DNA of 64,000 nucleotides from Kappaphycus alvarezii (GCA_002205965.3 NADL03000465.1:372001-436000); one strand, 5' to 3'; numbered from the stretch's first letter, positions 33,660-46,451 are shown. Numbers and translations: made by a program. The notes: generated by a model not told the origin, from the letters alone.

Positions 33660-33739
33660 TCTCTGTTACACCACTGTGTAATAGAGACTTGTTCGCTGTC
33701 GCTATTCCAGTTCTCTATTACATAGTGGTGTGACAGAGA
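33660..33739. repeat. Inverted repeat with 28-bp arms and 24-bp loop
   Basis: The left arm 33,660-33,687 starts TCTCTGTTACACCACTGTGT. The right arm 33,712-33,739 is its reverse complement at 26 of 28 positions. The two mismatches keep the hairpin stable. Both arms start TCTCT and end AGAGA, like a tiny terminal-inverted-repeat element. Confidence 0.75.
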
Positions 33740-34299
33740 AACTGCACCGTCTTGGATGATTTTAGAAATTTGATTTTCCTTCAATGTTTTTATTTGACAT
33801 GGAGCCCCACGTCATCGTTTCATTTACGTAGCTATATTCTATATAGTACAATTCTATAGTTACACCTCTACTTTCTAGTAAGTTCTACTGAGCTAACAGA
33901 GTATAGAATTTCTACAGTAGAGTTACCGTACTGTCTATAAAAGGGGGGACTCATCTGGATTCTTGTGGGAATCAGGTACACTCCATACACCCTTTGCCCC
34001 CAACTTTCTGAAACTCATTACCATCGCCTCTACTGTTCCTTTAGCAGCGCCCCGGCTGCCTCCCCTTTTGTTTCACCATTCTTCGAAAACTGAAACGAAG
34101 GGGTTAGGTCAGAGCTAGTACATTGGTGGAAGTTGGTGGCGAAGGTACTTAAATTCATCGATGTACGGTCCCTTCTGTCCTAGTACTGGTACCTAGGAAT
34201 TTATTTGCCAAAAGGTCGCCACCTCCTCCTGGTTGACGTCCTTGTCAACTAATTCTTGGCAAACGTTGTGAGTGATAATGTACTTTCTAAATTTTTCAT
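33740..34299. other. Stretch with a TATA-like promoter signature
   Basis: A good TATA box context (TCTATAAAAGGGG at about 33,934-33,946) follows a TACCGTACTGT word at 33,925-33,935. A C-rich tract follows. No gene starts recognisably downstream on the plus strand. It could be part of the LTR of the neighbouring gypsy element, though that element reads on the opposite strand. Confidence 0.3.
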
Positions 34300-34412
34300 T
34301 TAACGATCCCTCAGAATCCACGAGGTCTCGATTGGGTTGCCACCCGCCCTATCTGTGGAGCTACTCTTCATCAAAGTGAGAAATTGACATAATTTCTTTC
34401 CCTCTGGATGTT

Positions 34413-35257
34413 TCAAGACGGAGTCGACCTCGTAATCCTCTCCCTGCCCTCCAGGGACTGAATCTGGACGTGGGGTATGGGCACACCGATGTCTGAAGGC
34501 TGCTTCTTCCATTGAGTTGTATGAATTACGTGAATGACCGGATGAATCTTGATGTTACTTGAGAGATTCAACTTCACATAATTCTTTCCTGCCAGCTTTA
34601 GAATTTCAAACCGTCCGTATCTCCGTGCAGTCAATTGCTTCAAGTTCTGCGAATTCGAGTAGGAATATTCAAACAATGACTCACTGATTTAAAAGGTATC
34701 ACTAGTTACATATTAGGAACTCTTAAAACTTTTTCGAAGAACTGGCGCTTTGTATAGCCTTAGCAACTTCATTTGTAAAATTTGCACTCTCCAATGATGA
34801 CTTCAGTCTTAAAGCACAGTCGTCAACGGACTCAGAAGGATAGAAAAGTACTGTCCGTAGACCCATTGGGGACTTTGAATTCCAACCTAAGTCAACATAA
34901 AAAGGCGACGTTCCCAAATATTGAATCATTTCTGAGTTGTAGGCAAACTATGCTCCAGCAAGAAGTTCACCCCAGTCATCTTGATAGTAACTAAAATAGC
35001 ATCACAGGTAGTTCTCAACCATATAATTCATTATTTCCGAAGCTCGATCTGTGAGAGTCACGACTGCTCGACATCTTTAACTTTACTCCACACAGGTCCA
35101 TCTGGAGATCCCAAAACTTCGATCTGAACTTGGAATCGCGGTCTGAAACAAGATCATAGGGCACTCCTTGTAGCCTGAACGCGTTGCTGAAAAAGCTATC
35201 AGCGACATATACTGCTGTATACGTTCCTTTTGATGGAATGAAATGAAATATACTCAA
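34413..35257 (-). pseudogene. Ty3/gypsy integrase fragments
   Basis: The segment 35,257-35,015 holds the integrase core around the second catalytic aspartate (GVPYDLVSDRDSKFRSKFW), with the following SSSRDSHRSSFGNNELYG near the expected QTDGQTE block; the catalytic glutamate block is damaged. The segment 34,929-34,723 continues (YLGTSPFYVDLGWN, matching the TGxSPFxLxYG box). The segment 34,676-34,413 is the C-terminal module (RRYGRFEILKLAGKNYVKL and IHPVIHVIHTTQWKK), like the GPY/F-containing end of gypsy integrases. All are separated by stops. Confidence 0.8.
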
Positions 35258-36675
35258 AAAACATTCGATTTTGCAATAATTTCATATCCGTTCCTTGTGA
35301 TCGGAAGTTCAACAAAGAAATAGGTTGAAAGGAAATCCCATCTGCTGAACGGTGTCTCTAACGCAGATGGATCCGAAAACTTCTTTACAACATAGTTTGT
35401 CTTCTATCTACATGCCAAGAAGCCCTTCGTTTACTTTTTCACGTCCCTCGTTGTATGATTTCAATGATATTTTTCCAGCTTGGACATGGTCTTTTAGAAA
35501 GCAAAGTGGCCTGCAATCTTTGAGTCATTTGCCATCTGTAGGGTCTTTTAAAATGAATTTTGAGTTACAGAGAGTTTGGAACGGTAAACAAGACCCTTTC
35601 CTTCCCTACAGAGCAACGGCAAAAGCTTCTCAAGTTGCGGACTATTCACTTCATCTTCAATCACAATTCATAACGCTAACCATAGGGCCGAAGAGCTGAT
35701 CAACCTCATATCTTTCAATCACAGAACTCAGCTTGACCTGTGGGATCTCAAAATGATTGAGATTCAGAAAAGGATGAACTTTTCAAGTAATATGCGGAGC
35801 TTTCGAAAAAGCATCTCCAAGTACATGTATCTTTCCTAGCTTCAGAATAAAATGTAATATACCAAAGTTTCCTAATGTTTTTAGCCAAATTTCTTCCTGT
35901 ATACTCAGTTTAGGCTTCGTAAAGAAGGTCTTGAAGACCTGTTTGTCGGTGAAAATATTGAAACTGCAGCCTTTTAAATATCACCGGAAACTTTCCAGTT
36001 AGTACACCAATCACAGAAGCTCACGATTATTACCAGTGTAGTCTTGCTCAGCATCAGTCAGCTTCTTCAAAAAGAACGAAATCACTCTATCTTTGTCGCT
36101 AAATTCCAGTTAAGTAAGATTTCCTCCAACAGCTCTATTTCATGAATTATATTTGACCTCTGAATGGCTTCTTCCAATCGTTTTCGAACAGAATTGGAAC
36201 TAGTAATCTGACCCTTCATCTTCGGAAACGACTCATCACAATTCTCACCCCATTTAACAATGTAATGATCTTTTTTCGTGAGGTTGATCAGAGGAGCAGC
36301 AATCCTGGGAAAGTTCTTGAGAAACCTTAAAATTGGAGCGAAAAAGGAAACTCGTAAGCAAAAACAAACTCTTCGGCAGCGGCAGCGACTTCAAATCCTC
36401 TGCATTCTCAGGATTGACAAGTATTACACAACTTAATACAATCATAATAAGGAATTCAATTTTCGTCTTCATGAACGCGCACTTCAACCTTGAGAGTAAA
36501 ATATCGATGTGTTCCCGGTAAGACTTCTCATGCTTACTGAATAGACTGTAAATATAAAATCTATTGATTTAACATTTTCATAGGTCCAAATCCTACTCTC
36601 CTCAATAGCAAATCACCATTGTATAAAGTGATAAAAAGTGCCAATTAAATTGCAAAATGTGGTGTTAAACAACGA

Positions 36676-37060
36676 TTAAAACGTAGCTTGAGCATTAAAT
36701 ATTCTCATCGGTATTAATATATACTCAAAATGCCCACAATTTGTAATGATAGCAGTCTTTTCGACGTCTTCGTGCTTCACCAATATCTGATGAGATCCAG
36801 TCTTGAGATTTAGCTTTGAAGAAAACAGGTGATCCTCCAAGCCGATCAAACATTTCATCACATCTAGGCAGTGGCGCGTTATTCAGTTTCTTGATCTGAC
36901 CCAAAGAGCGATAATCGAAGAATCCTCTCAACTTTTCTTCCTCCTTTACGAAGAAGAAAAAGACACCAGTAGGTGACCTATTTGGCCAAATATTTCCTTT
37001 TTGCATTAAGTCTTTTACATAGTTACGTACAGCAGGCGAAAGTTATACCAATAGTGGTTG
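36676..37060 (-). pseudogene. Ty3/gypsy reverse transcriptase fragment
   Basis: Two overlapping minus-strand frames give the fingers and palm start: GNIWPNRSPTGVFFF, EEKLRGFFDYRSLGQIKKLN, APLPRCDEMFDRLGGSPVFF, then HQILVKHEDVEKTAI, HFEYILIPMRIFNAQATF. These are the standard Ty3/gypsy RT blocks before the YxDD motif. The first catalytic aspartate block (FSKIDL in the family) reads FSSKLNL or FFKAKSQD here, so the aspartate is lost. YxDD and RNase H are not recognisable between here and the integrase. Confidence 0.8.
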
Positions 37061-38472
37061 CGGTGGTTTTACAGCCTCCTTAGTCACAATATCATGGTCA
37101 AAAGCACGCTCTGGAGAGAGCACTTCAGGCAGCTCCTCCAGAAAAACAGACTCGTACTTTCCCAGAAGCATTCAGGCTTGGATTTGATTGATCATCGACT
37201 CCTACTTGCTTCCAATCTTCTTCTTCTTATCCCTCAACACATTATTTACCTGAAAACTTGAGGAACACTTGGAATTATTCCCGATGTCCCGTTTTCCTCA
37301 GCATTTCTCTTACTTCTTCAATGCAAGGTTGATCACTTCAATATTTTTCCTCACTACAAGATACACCATCGTCTGTTTCCTGTTCCTCATCAGAAGACCT
37401 TACTGGTGGTCCCAACTTTCAAAACCCGTCCACGATAATTCGTTCTCGGATTATTTGCAACATGCCATTGCATACCCAGAAGAAAGTAGTCTCAGCAACT
37501 TGCTTCAGCCCAGTTTAATGTACACTCATGGGCTCCAATACAAATCGTTCCCTAAGATTCTTCCACTGTCTCCTTTAAAGTACTCTCTGTAAAAGGCGTC
37601 CTGAAATTCGAGAACTGATCTCAATGCTTTCCAAATAACTCGTTCTATACCACATTGGTGTTACATCCATAGTTTTTCAAAAATCCAACCGTAACTTCAT
37701 TTAGCGTACCTTCGAGCAAAAGAAAAGGCTTCAATGTAATTTCACCTCCGGATTGAATTTGATCATCATGATCTCCAACTTTGGCATTCACATCCATGGA
37801 GTCACGCTGAACTTCCTGATCAACACCGCTTTGTTTCTTCTCGCTATAATTATAAATCCGCTTTTTCAAGCGATAGACCTTCCACCTCGTCGCCACAGTG
37901 ACGTTCCACAGGCATCTACTTCACAGAACTCTTCAACCCTGTATAAAGCTGAGTAAACTTTTCCTTTGTTGGACCCTTTAGTTTTCCTTTTCCTAATTCC
38001 CTTTGGAAAACTTCTCAAACAACTGTTCAATTGACAAAATATTTAGTCGTCTTTTATTGCCATCCTTATTGCAATCATCGTGCTCCCATGGTCTAAACCC
38101 GCCCTTGTTGCACCTGAAACAAGCGTTGTTCTTCGATTACTCTTCTTTCTTCTGGTCTCTCAAGTTCACTACCTCCATGAAGGTAGGTCGAATACTTCCA
38201 GGGCCTCCTGCAGATCCATGATTTTCTACATTTGGGAGCATTCAATCCCATTAGTGAGAAGTTGAGGAGAACAAATGGGAATCTGGGAGAAGCGTTGATG
38301 TGTCGCACTAGTTCAACTATACTCCTAGGTACTTCTCTTTTGAAGCTCACTATGTATAGACCAATCTGATAATTGAATAGCTGACAAACAGTAGCTGAGT
38401 TTCTGACAGATACGTAGTCAAATATCAATTTGAAACCGAATGCATTCCATAGATCAAATGCATGTAATTCCA

Positions 38473-38503
38473 ATTATCTGTCATATACTATATGACAGAT
38501 AAT
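38473..38503. repeat. Perfect 15-bp palindrome with one-base centre
   Basis: ATTATCTGTCATATA, a single C, then the exact reverse complement. It lies just outside the second gypsy element's gag region. Confidence 0.85.
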
Positions 38504-38558
38504 GTAGTACATGTAGTAAAAAGTACAGAAATGCAATTTTATACAGCTGTTTCATTTG

Positions 38559-38586
38559 TATCAGCTGTATCAGCTGTATCAGCTGT
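38559..38586. repeat. Short tandem repeat, three 9-bp units (GTATCAGCT)
   Basis: Three consecutive nine-base units lie 55 bp to the right of the palindrome at 38,473-38,503. Confidence 0.85.
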
Positions 38587-38599
38587 TATCAAACCTCCA

Positions 38600-41500
38600 C
38601 CAAAATCAGATATTCCAAATCCAGGACATTACAGCATACTGTATTGGCTCATTCTGCAGCCTTGTCACCGTTGTTGCACATAATATATTATAACCCTATT
38701 ACTGTAAAAGCATTGCTCAGACACATTCGAACCATACTATCTAAAGTCTTAAAAACCTTCTACCATCAATTTCAAAAGGTAGTAAGAATTTTCAACGTCC
38801 GTAGCAATCTTATAGCGGCCTCTATACTTTCCGTACCACTCTTCATTACCTAAAGAAAAACATGATACTTCAAATATTCACTTAAACGGTCGATTTTCTC
38901 ATCATCAGTCATATCCGGGATCATTATCATCATCAAATTACGGAACTCGGTAACATAAGCTGTACCGATCTACACGCTTATAAATTATTCAACTGAAGTG
39001 TTAGAGTAGTAAACTGTAAAATAATACTATTCTCGTATTTAGGAGCTCTGATGAAGGCTTCTAACTTTTCGAAGGTCAGGATTCGAGCATAACGTAAGTC
39101 CTATGTAATTTATCATGCGTAGCGATATGTCAATGAATTTGAATCTCAATTCACTTCAGTACATTATAGGAAACCTTGCGCGTATAGGTCGCGAAGCCTT
39201 GACTGATAGGAATCCTTAATGAAGGGAATTTTTTTGCCATACATGGCTAGAACACTGGAATCACAGTTCTTAACAATCGGATAATTTATGATATACTCAG
39301 TGGCGTTGAATGTATGTTCCCGAAGGATACAAGATTTATAATTCCATATTTATAGGGCCTAAAAGTGCAAGTTTAAGTCACAGTGAGATCAAAAGGACTC
39401 AACGGCAAGAATTTTTTCCAACAGGCGTCAGTATTCGGATATGTTGCTTGCAGTGGTGCTTTCATATCTCTCGGCCCAAGCGTTTGAGTGAAATGACGAA
39501 GACTTAGTTCTAATTAGCAACTTTTGTGCTATTCTACACCAAATTTTGGTAAATAAGAAACTAGATGATGAGCTGGTGGAGAAGAATGAGATTACCACCA
39601 TCATTTCGGACGAGAATATCGAAGCGAGTTTCTTCGAAGCGCCTTCGCACGTTAATTTTACAGCGCTCATCCGTAAATCACTTTTTTTTATCAAAGTATA
39701 CGCAGCCGCGCCGGTACCGAACTAGGAGACTCCTGAAAATGCTCCTTTTCGCTGTCGCACTAGAATAAATATTCATCGAACTCCGCAATTCCTTTCCTCA
39801 TCTCCCCCGTAATAACCCATACGAGTAAGACGTTAATCTTATCATGCCACTGGGACACACTGTAAATCGGATGGTATTTCTCTCCGACCCCTCCGGGTTC
39901 CAAATTAAAATCTCCCGAACACAAACCATCCGCATGGCTATCGGCCACCCCATCCCAGTCATTCCTCAACGCCACCGTGACGCCTTGCCTTGTAACTTCA
40001 AGTCCGATAAAGACCACCACTGTATTCTGTATCCTGATAGACCTCTAAGCGAGATGCTTCCGCCTTGTTGAAAATAACCCTGACACCATCAGAAAATTCG
40101 AATTGTGTCTCTCGTCATGCTGAAAGACCACAATATCGCTTTTCATGACCTTCGTTTCTGCGCATCATCTTGTCCGCTCGTGTATCCTTTCCGCCATGCT
40201 CTACAACAACTAACCGCTTCCCATTCCAAATTTTTGAAGATGTAGTTTGAAGGGAATTAGAAAACATATATTGCCGCCAAAATGATATAAGCGAGACCAA
40301 AGCCACAATACCCTTCCGCTTGGGTGACCTGGGCCCTAGCCAATACCAAAGGGTTCCAAGTTACAGTCTACGCTTTATCTCTCTCAGTTAACTCCGCACT
40401 TGTAGAACAGGTTCTATACACAACCTTATTCCGTACTGCCCGGCTCCTTGCCTCATCCTAACAATCCTTTTAAATTGCCCTCGACTTCCCCTCGATCTTC
40501 GACTCGACAATCTTATCATTCTAGCGTCCCGACAGGTCCTCTCTTACCTTCAACATCTACATGAAGAAATAACTGCATCTGTCACCACCGAATTGCTGCT
40601 TCGTCTGCAACAACTAAAGCCCGCATCCTTCTAAATTAATCCCTCCTTCTTGGCGGCCGCTTCGTCGACGAAACCATTCGCTCCCCTCCTCTACCGCCGT
40701 CCAGCAACGACTTCGCACGCACATTCCCTGAGGATGAACTTTTGGGCGCCCATCCCAACCCTCTTGACTACCATGCAACGTCTATCTAGCTGTGCGATCT
40801 TCGCAGTCCTCTCTTATTGCCTGGTGCTTCCTTCTTACTTACTTCAAAGGTCCACACTTTCGAACCTTCATTACTTTCTCTTTACTCTCTATACGCATCA
40901 ATTCCAGCCTTTTAAACAAAAACAAGTTTTTTCTCTTCTATAATATGACGCATAGCCCCCAAATTTATAAAATGTAAGTTACGAAACTGTACTTCAATAC
41001 GCCTCCACCGCTTATTGCAGTAGCTTTACAGACCTCTGCAGCGCCTATGGGCAATATTCTCGCCAATAGAATACAATTTCTTTTTAAACAGCCTTTGGTG
41101 AGCATTTTTTTCCGGGCGCAGGAATGCATCTGGATGTGAACTTTTGAAAGCGCTGTGAAAAGGCGGAAAATTCAAGCACATCGGCTCTCCTCCTAGCGAA
41201 ATATACTCCCAACTACTGCACACAGCGTGCTTTGCAGACCGCATTTTTTCAATGTTATTTAATCAGACGAAATTCTTTGTTTTCAGTCCCTTCTTCTTGT
41301 TTCAAAGTTCTTTTTCTCGGCTTTTTTCTGTTAAAAGCCCGGGAGAACTCTATCTTTCTTTTGCACCTTTTATCCACTAAAAAACCAATGATTAGCATAC
41401 TATCCACAAAACGGTCCTGTTACTGGGATGACGGAAAAGATGCCCACGGACGATAATGCCACTGCAAGTAGCCATGGGACTTTTATTCAGTGCGGTATGA

Positions 41501-42708
41501 ATTAACAGTTGCATAAGTGAGTTTCTTTGGCCATTTGCCAGTTTGGGTGGCTTTTAGACTGGTGGAGAGGAACAGGAATTAATGTATTTTGAAGAAAGTT
41601 AAGTCGAAGATCTTTTGCGCATAGTCACACACCCACTACTTCTTGAGGTTGTGGGTAGTTGGAAAACAACTGTAGCTCCAGGCTTCGGTATCAGGTAGTT
41701 TTGGTGGGCTTGGTGAGTTTTTCTTCAATCATGTGGTTAGAGAAGATGTGTTGGATTGTGAGAGGGTTCCTTTTGATCGCATCAGGGGTTAGTGTTGGAG
41801 AATGTCAATATGTTTGCGATTGCATGTGGACGCCGTCGAGTTCGAAGGGAAGTCTTCTGGTGTGTTGTGCACTTGCAACCTGCGGTTAGATTTGCTAGCA
41901 TTGAAGCTATGATAAGAGACCAAGAAGCCGTAAACGTTCCCAGGTAGTCTGTGGATCTGTCATATACATAGTTTCACAGTTGCAAAGGCTTACCTTGGGC
42001 TGGAGCGAGCCAGGATATAGAGGTGTAGTTGAAAATGATAAATCGTCCGGAAGCAGGGATTTGTGCTTGTGAAGTCATAATCAGCATAAATCTAGAGAGG
42101 AGATTGAAAGGCGTATTTGAAGAAGAGGCCATATCCATTTGTTGACGATAGTTACCAAACTAGGCGCTTGAGGGGGCCCAGTCATTTTGGGTAGGATCTT
42201 TCTGTCTACATTCAAGCGCAACAGTGGCAAAACAAACGTCTCAGCGGGACGAGTATGTTATATAGTGGACAACTCCAATGATGGCTTGATAAAGCTTCGG
42301 GTGACAGGAGGTAAAAGTCTTAATTTCTGAATACTTTCCTGGTTCTAAACATCTTTAGATAATGTTTCAACTTTTCGGTCTGCTGAAGTCTGAGCTTAGT
42401 TGTTACAACATCGATTATATGGTTTTAAAGTACCAGGAAACCATTAGATGAGTACAAAAAATTCATCCGATATATTTTGAGGGGCAACTAGGTGGTTACA
42501 TGGTGTACTATATGGCAGGGGTATCGGTAAGTGCTCTGAAAAGCGAAGGGGTGATTAAAGTAAGTCCAGAAAACCTGAAAACGAAACTTCTCCGAATGCC
42601 TCGCCAGAATGTAAGAAATCATTTTTGACTTCAACCTTGTGGGAGAGCTACACTGTATTATATTTGCGCAAGTGAGCTCGTCGCTTCCTACTGTTTGGCT
42701 ACGAAGCC
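38600..42708. other. AT-rich region without a recognisable gene
   Basis: Several open frames of 60-90 codons occur on both strands, for example 40,020-39,760 minus. I cannot match any to a family. The interval lies between two transposon blocks and is probably old transposon-derived DNA. Confidence 0.4.
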
Positions 42709-42790
42709 AATACTGTACTCTAGAAAGAGGCGTACTGTACTCGCCCAAAGTCGCCCTGTAGAAGTCCAGCACCGCACTGTACTGTACTTG
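42709..42790. promoter_or_regulatory. TACTGTACT motif cluster upstream of a small ORF
   Basis: Three copies of the recurrent word occur in 80 bp. The right-most copy lies about 55 bp before the small open frame at 42,842. Confidence 0.3.
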
Positions 42791-42841
42791 AGCAACGCAG
42801 TGCTGTAATTATGCAATTGGTGTCTTTAATTCCTGCGGCAC

Positions 42842-43087
42842 ATGAAGGGCAGCACGCAATGTACAGTAACGATTAATCTATGTATTTATTTAGCTTGCCT
42901 TTATGAAGTGCGCGTTATGGAAGGACGCGATGGGTATTTAGACCATTACACGTGCATCGCTTGTGGAAATTTCTCTGCAAGCATGGCAGCAGTCAAGGCG
43001 GGAATGTTTAAGAAAATTGACGAATACAAAAGGAAGGGGTGGTGTGTTCTGCAGCACTGGCGAGAGGAACTCGAAAGAATTAATTAG
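42842..43087 (+). CDS. Small ORF with a CxxC pair, unknown
   Basis: The 81-codon frame opens with ATG and has ordinary protein composition, including YTCIACGNFSASMAAVKAG and a C-terminal DEYKRKGWCVLQHWREELER that would form an amphipathic helix. A motif cluster of the type found upstream of the real genes lies just before it. No family was recognised and there is no homologous copy in the window. It could be a small gene, an exon or a chance frame. Confidence 0.25.
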   Translation: MKGSTQCTVTINLCIYLACLYEVRVMEGRDGYLDHYTCIACGNFSASMAAVKAGMFKKIDEYKRKGWCVLQHWREELERIN

Positions 43088-43889
43088 AGCGATATAATAA
43101 GGCCATCCCAGCAGCTACTGGGAGAAGAAAAAAAGGACGGGGGCACAGAAAAAAATAAACAGAAGAAAAAAGGAAGTCACAAACTTTTGCATCCCAGGTA
43201 CGCCCATCAATTCCACGCTAAAATTCGCTGAGTTGATCTCAAAAGGCGCTCAGTTAAGTAATTCATATTGAGTCACCCTACCGGTGACTCCTTTAAACCT
43301 TACTGAGATAAAACTGGAAAATGACGCAGATAGAAAATAGTATTTTGAAACCCAGGGGGGCAAGTGGAGCTGTCAGTTTTTAGCGTATTCTTATCGCGGT
43401 CTTCCTTTCCATGTGGTGCAATACGTGCCTTGTAATACATTGTTTTTTCATCATTCTCCTTAATCTTGTAAATTGTTTGGCTGTTTTTTACGTTATCGTT
43501 AGTTGGAACTTCAGAAACAGCGCGTTTAGAGTTGTTCTTGAGGAATGCTTAATGCGTCGGAAGGCCTTTCGAGTGGTGAGGGAGTAATTCTTTGCTTCCA
43601 AATATTTCATAATATTTCCGCAAGTCATCCACTGATGTAATTGAAAGTTCTGCACCAGGCTTGAGCTGAATCGCGGCCGCTGAATGGGGCGAGTCGGAGT
43701 CCTCCGGAATACATTCCAGAATATCTTCGCTTATGTGAGTATCAGCAAGGCATGGGCGAGCATATTTGTCATTCAAACCGTCAAAAGAAGCATTAGAAGC
43801 ATCCTTAGCAAGGAGCACTCCACTGACATCAGTGCTGTCTTGATTGAACGACTGTTCACATGATATATCACAGGCATCTATACCATATT

Positions 43890-44840
43890 TTACTGCGGTT
43901 GCGAGGGCATTCTGGCGGCATCCATAAGCCGTCCTTTGCTACTGGCAATTGTAACAGTACGGAACTCTGGATCACACTTCAACACGGGCGTTGGTTGAGA
44001 CCAAGAGCCTTGCTTTTGTGAACCACGCTTGACAAATACTTCATTGAGATCACCAACGTGTATAAGTGCTTCCTTCACAGCATTCGTGCGAAATATAGCA
44101 TTCATCTTTCGCCTGGAAATAAGCTTATCATGGGCGCCAATGATATCAGTGGGGATTTTTACGAGTGAGCCATGAACTATGGGTCGATTATAACCCGTTT
44201 GGAGTGCATTTGCAGAAGCAAAACCATTTCCATACAATTCATTTGAACTACGAATGGCTTGTAGAGCAATTACCTCTATGGATGTGCCACTACTAGCAGC
44301 TTTTAGCGGCAGATACATATCACGGATAATTCTGTGCTTAGATTCAATTGCGGTCTTGCTTTACCGGCGAGAAATTGAGGGTCAATAAACAGTACCCAAC
44401 GACTTAAGATACTCAACAAAGGCAGTCTTTGCGAATGTATTGTCGGTTTGTACCTCTGCAGGTGGCCAAAACGGCGATATCCAATGTGCCTCGAATACAA
44501 GTATGTCATCATCTAAAGAGGGGGGTTGAACTGAAGATCCAACAAAATACCTAGTACAAACATCCATCACGTAAAAGATGTCATCGTCGAGACAAGAATA
44601 GTCCACGTCGACCAAGTCACTAAAATTGCGTGACATTCCTGAAAGAGACACAGGGCGGCTAGCTGATGGCTTTGAGACGATGCGGCAATTAGGACAGCAC
44701 TCCAGAATTTCTGATAGGTAGTGAGCACAGTCTTCATTCCAAATTGTATTGTTTTGGAGCAAAAGGCGAATATCTTTGTAGTTTGAAGGCCCACACCCGT
44801 TTTCATGTACGCGGTTTACAATTCTCTTAGTTTCATCCCA
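43890..44840 (-). pseudogene. Retroelement DDE integrase remnant
   Basis: The minus strand begins with RIVNRVHENGCGPSNYKDIR, then CAHYLSEILECCPNCR, giving the His/Cys residues of an HHCC zinc-binding domain. The catalytic core follows: DDDIFYVMDVCTRYF carries the first aspartate, FWPPAEVQTDNTFAKTAFVE the second, and after a stop and frame shift near 44,385 IESKHRIIRDMYLPLKAA supplies the glutamate. The rest (SIEVIALQAIRSSNELYGNG, KEALIHVGDLNEVFVKRGSQ) is the C-terminal DNA-binding part. When intact it would insert the cDNA. The shift means this copy is not functional. Confidence 0.8.
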
Positions 44841-45951
44841 AGTCAGAGCGGATTCATGAGCACACAGTGCAGTTGAAGTAGGATCTAGTACTGATCTATG
44901 AGTCTGGTGGTAAAATTGTTCACGTCTAAGTAGCTGTGTGTATCGTACTCAGTCAGTTGCAGCGTGCTGGTTAGACCAGAGTCACACACAATGAACTCTA
45001 GTAAATCTCCATCGAAATGATTCGTAATGTACTTGTTTGATACACTGCCGCCAATCCGCCAAGAAAAATATCCTTCAATGATATCATGCCATATAGTAAC
45101 AAGCGTTTATTGATTGGACAGTACGTTCAGGGCAGTAGATCCAATGATCCGGCGCGCCTTGCTGGTACGCTGAACACGCCAATATGGCAGAAGGGCCTTC
45201 CCTTGACCAATTGACGCAAGGGACCGAACCTATGATTACAATGAGGCACTATAACTGCCTGTAGTTCGCAAAATCCTACAAATTCCATGCCACTGTATGG
45301 CGTTGCATTTCCAATCAGGGCACTAGGCACATCATTAAAAGCACTTTGTCCAAGTTCAGCTATATGAAAGTTGACAGTTTTGTCTTGCTTTTGGTTTCAG
45401 CTCGGTGATGACGCAATAGATTTAGAATCGGAAATGCAATGTTCATTCTTCCTAGCGAGAAGAACACCTTCTTTTTGCAGTTTTTCTTTTGCCTTTCTGC
45501 AAGTTGAACCTCCCTTCCACGGAAACCTTGTTACGACTTGTCCTTCCTCTAAGTGAAAAGGTTTGACCAAGTTTGAGCCAGACGGTCCGTGAAGCACAGT
45601 CCATCTTTCCCTCCCAAGGCCTCACCGGACCACTCAATCGATAGGATGACCCGGCTCATTGTAGTCATGACGACGAGATCTGGCTTTTTGTTCTGCAACG
45701 CTGGAGTTGTACTTTCCATTCTTATAAAATCTTGGGTTTACATGTGTTCTAAAGTTATCTGCATTTACAAACACTGCAAACGATGCAACTTGCTCATATG
45801 TTCCAGACTTAGCGTTATAAAGCTAACGTAGAATTAAGGATACAACATTGTACTTGATTTGCGAAAGTTCATCTGAATTTGACAAGCTAGAAGCAACAGT
45901 AGGCATCTCATTCCCATCAAAAGATGCTTTGGAGTAAGCTGCATGAAGAAT

Positions 45952-46451
45952 TTACACCCTCTGCCCATCATTTAACTTTGCATTCCCAACAAGAATGAAG
46001 GCAACTAGCGACTCAGTCAGCTTAGCCGACGGTGCGGTTGAATTATATCCACTTGCTGCAGCATCAAATCTAGTCTCGAAGTTCTTCAATGTTTCGTTGT
46101 GACCACGGACAGTACCGAGCAACTTCGTGAATTTCGAAAATGTTTTGTTCACAATGGAGAGCGGGTCGATGTGTTGAGTAACATTTGAAATAGCCATAGC
46201 TACGCTTTCTGAATGCACAATGTCAGTAGGAACTTTCTTGCATAGGTCGGCGGCGCGACCATAACATTGCGATTGCAACACAATGCCTTGTAGGTTCGAC
46301 GAAATCTTGTTTCCATTTGCACCTTGTAATAGATCATAAAAGGATTCTCATAACTTGACGGCATCAAAATAGCCTTCTTGTGGGCATTTTGCGTCAGTCC
46401 AGGGCGCATTTTTAAGGTTCCACAAAATTTTCGGTCTCGAAGGAAGGGCAC
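45952..46451 (-). pseudogene. Copia-like gag remnant
   Basis: The frame 46,281-45,952 contains VNKTFSKFTKLLGTVRGHNE, LKNFETRFDAAASGYN and VAFILVGNAKLNDGQRV. This resembles the capsid region of copia-type Gag in which a RGxNESxxNFExRF block is followed by the short helix ending in a NAxIxDxQR segment. The 5' part in the next frame (46,451-46,200) has protein-like pieces but is shifted. No zinc knuckle was found downstream. Confidence 0.6.

Larger units (their letters stand above)
34300..38260 (-). mobile_element. Second decayed Ty3/gypsy retrotransposon
   Basis: Minus-strand order from high to low coordinates: zinc knuckle (about 38,075-38,128, CFRCNKGG then HDDC), protease-like entry (37,645-37,720), reverse transcriptase (37,060-36,676), integrase core (35,257-34,723) and integrase C-terminal domain (34,676-34,413). 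All parts are interrupted by stops. Blocks recognised: SPTGVFFFFVKEEEKLRGFFDYRSL for the RT fingers (given in pieces here: FFFVKEEEKLRGF, FDYRSL), APLPRCDEMFDRLGG, NAQATF, LVSDRDSKFRSKFW for integrase, and QLTARRYGRFEILKLAG with IHPVIHVIHT for the C-terminal module. LTRs were not resolved. Confidence 0.85.
43549..46451 (-). mobile_element. Decayed copia-like LTR retrotransposon (gag, protease-like region, integrase)
   Basis: Minus-strand order is gag at about 46,450-45,950, a protease-like region at about 45,330-44,940, and a DDE integrase at about 44,840-43,890, followed by linker sequence to 43,549. Integrase directly after protease and before any RT is the Ty1/copia order. No RT was found at lower coordinates, so the 3' half is missing or beyond recognition. 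Frames are interrupted by stops and shifts throughout. Confidence 0.7.

Noticed and set aside
33925..33950. TATA-like box as promoter of a plus-strand gene
   Set aside because: No coding sequence or conserved RNA follows within a kilobase on that strand; kept only as a note in the stretch description.
39760..40020. 86-codon minus-strand frame considered as RNase H or protease of a gypsy element
   Set aside because: No ordered family motifs could be found in this or neighbouring frames.
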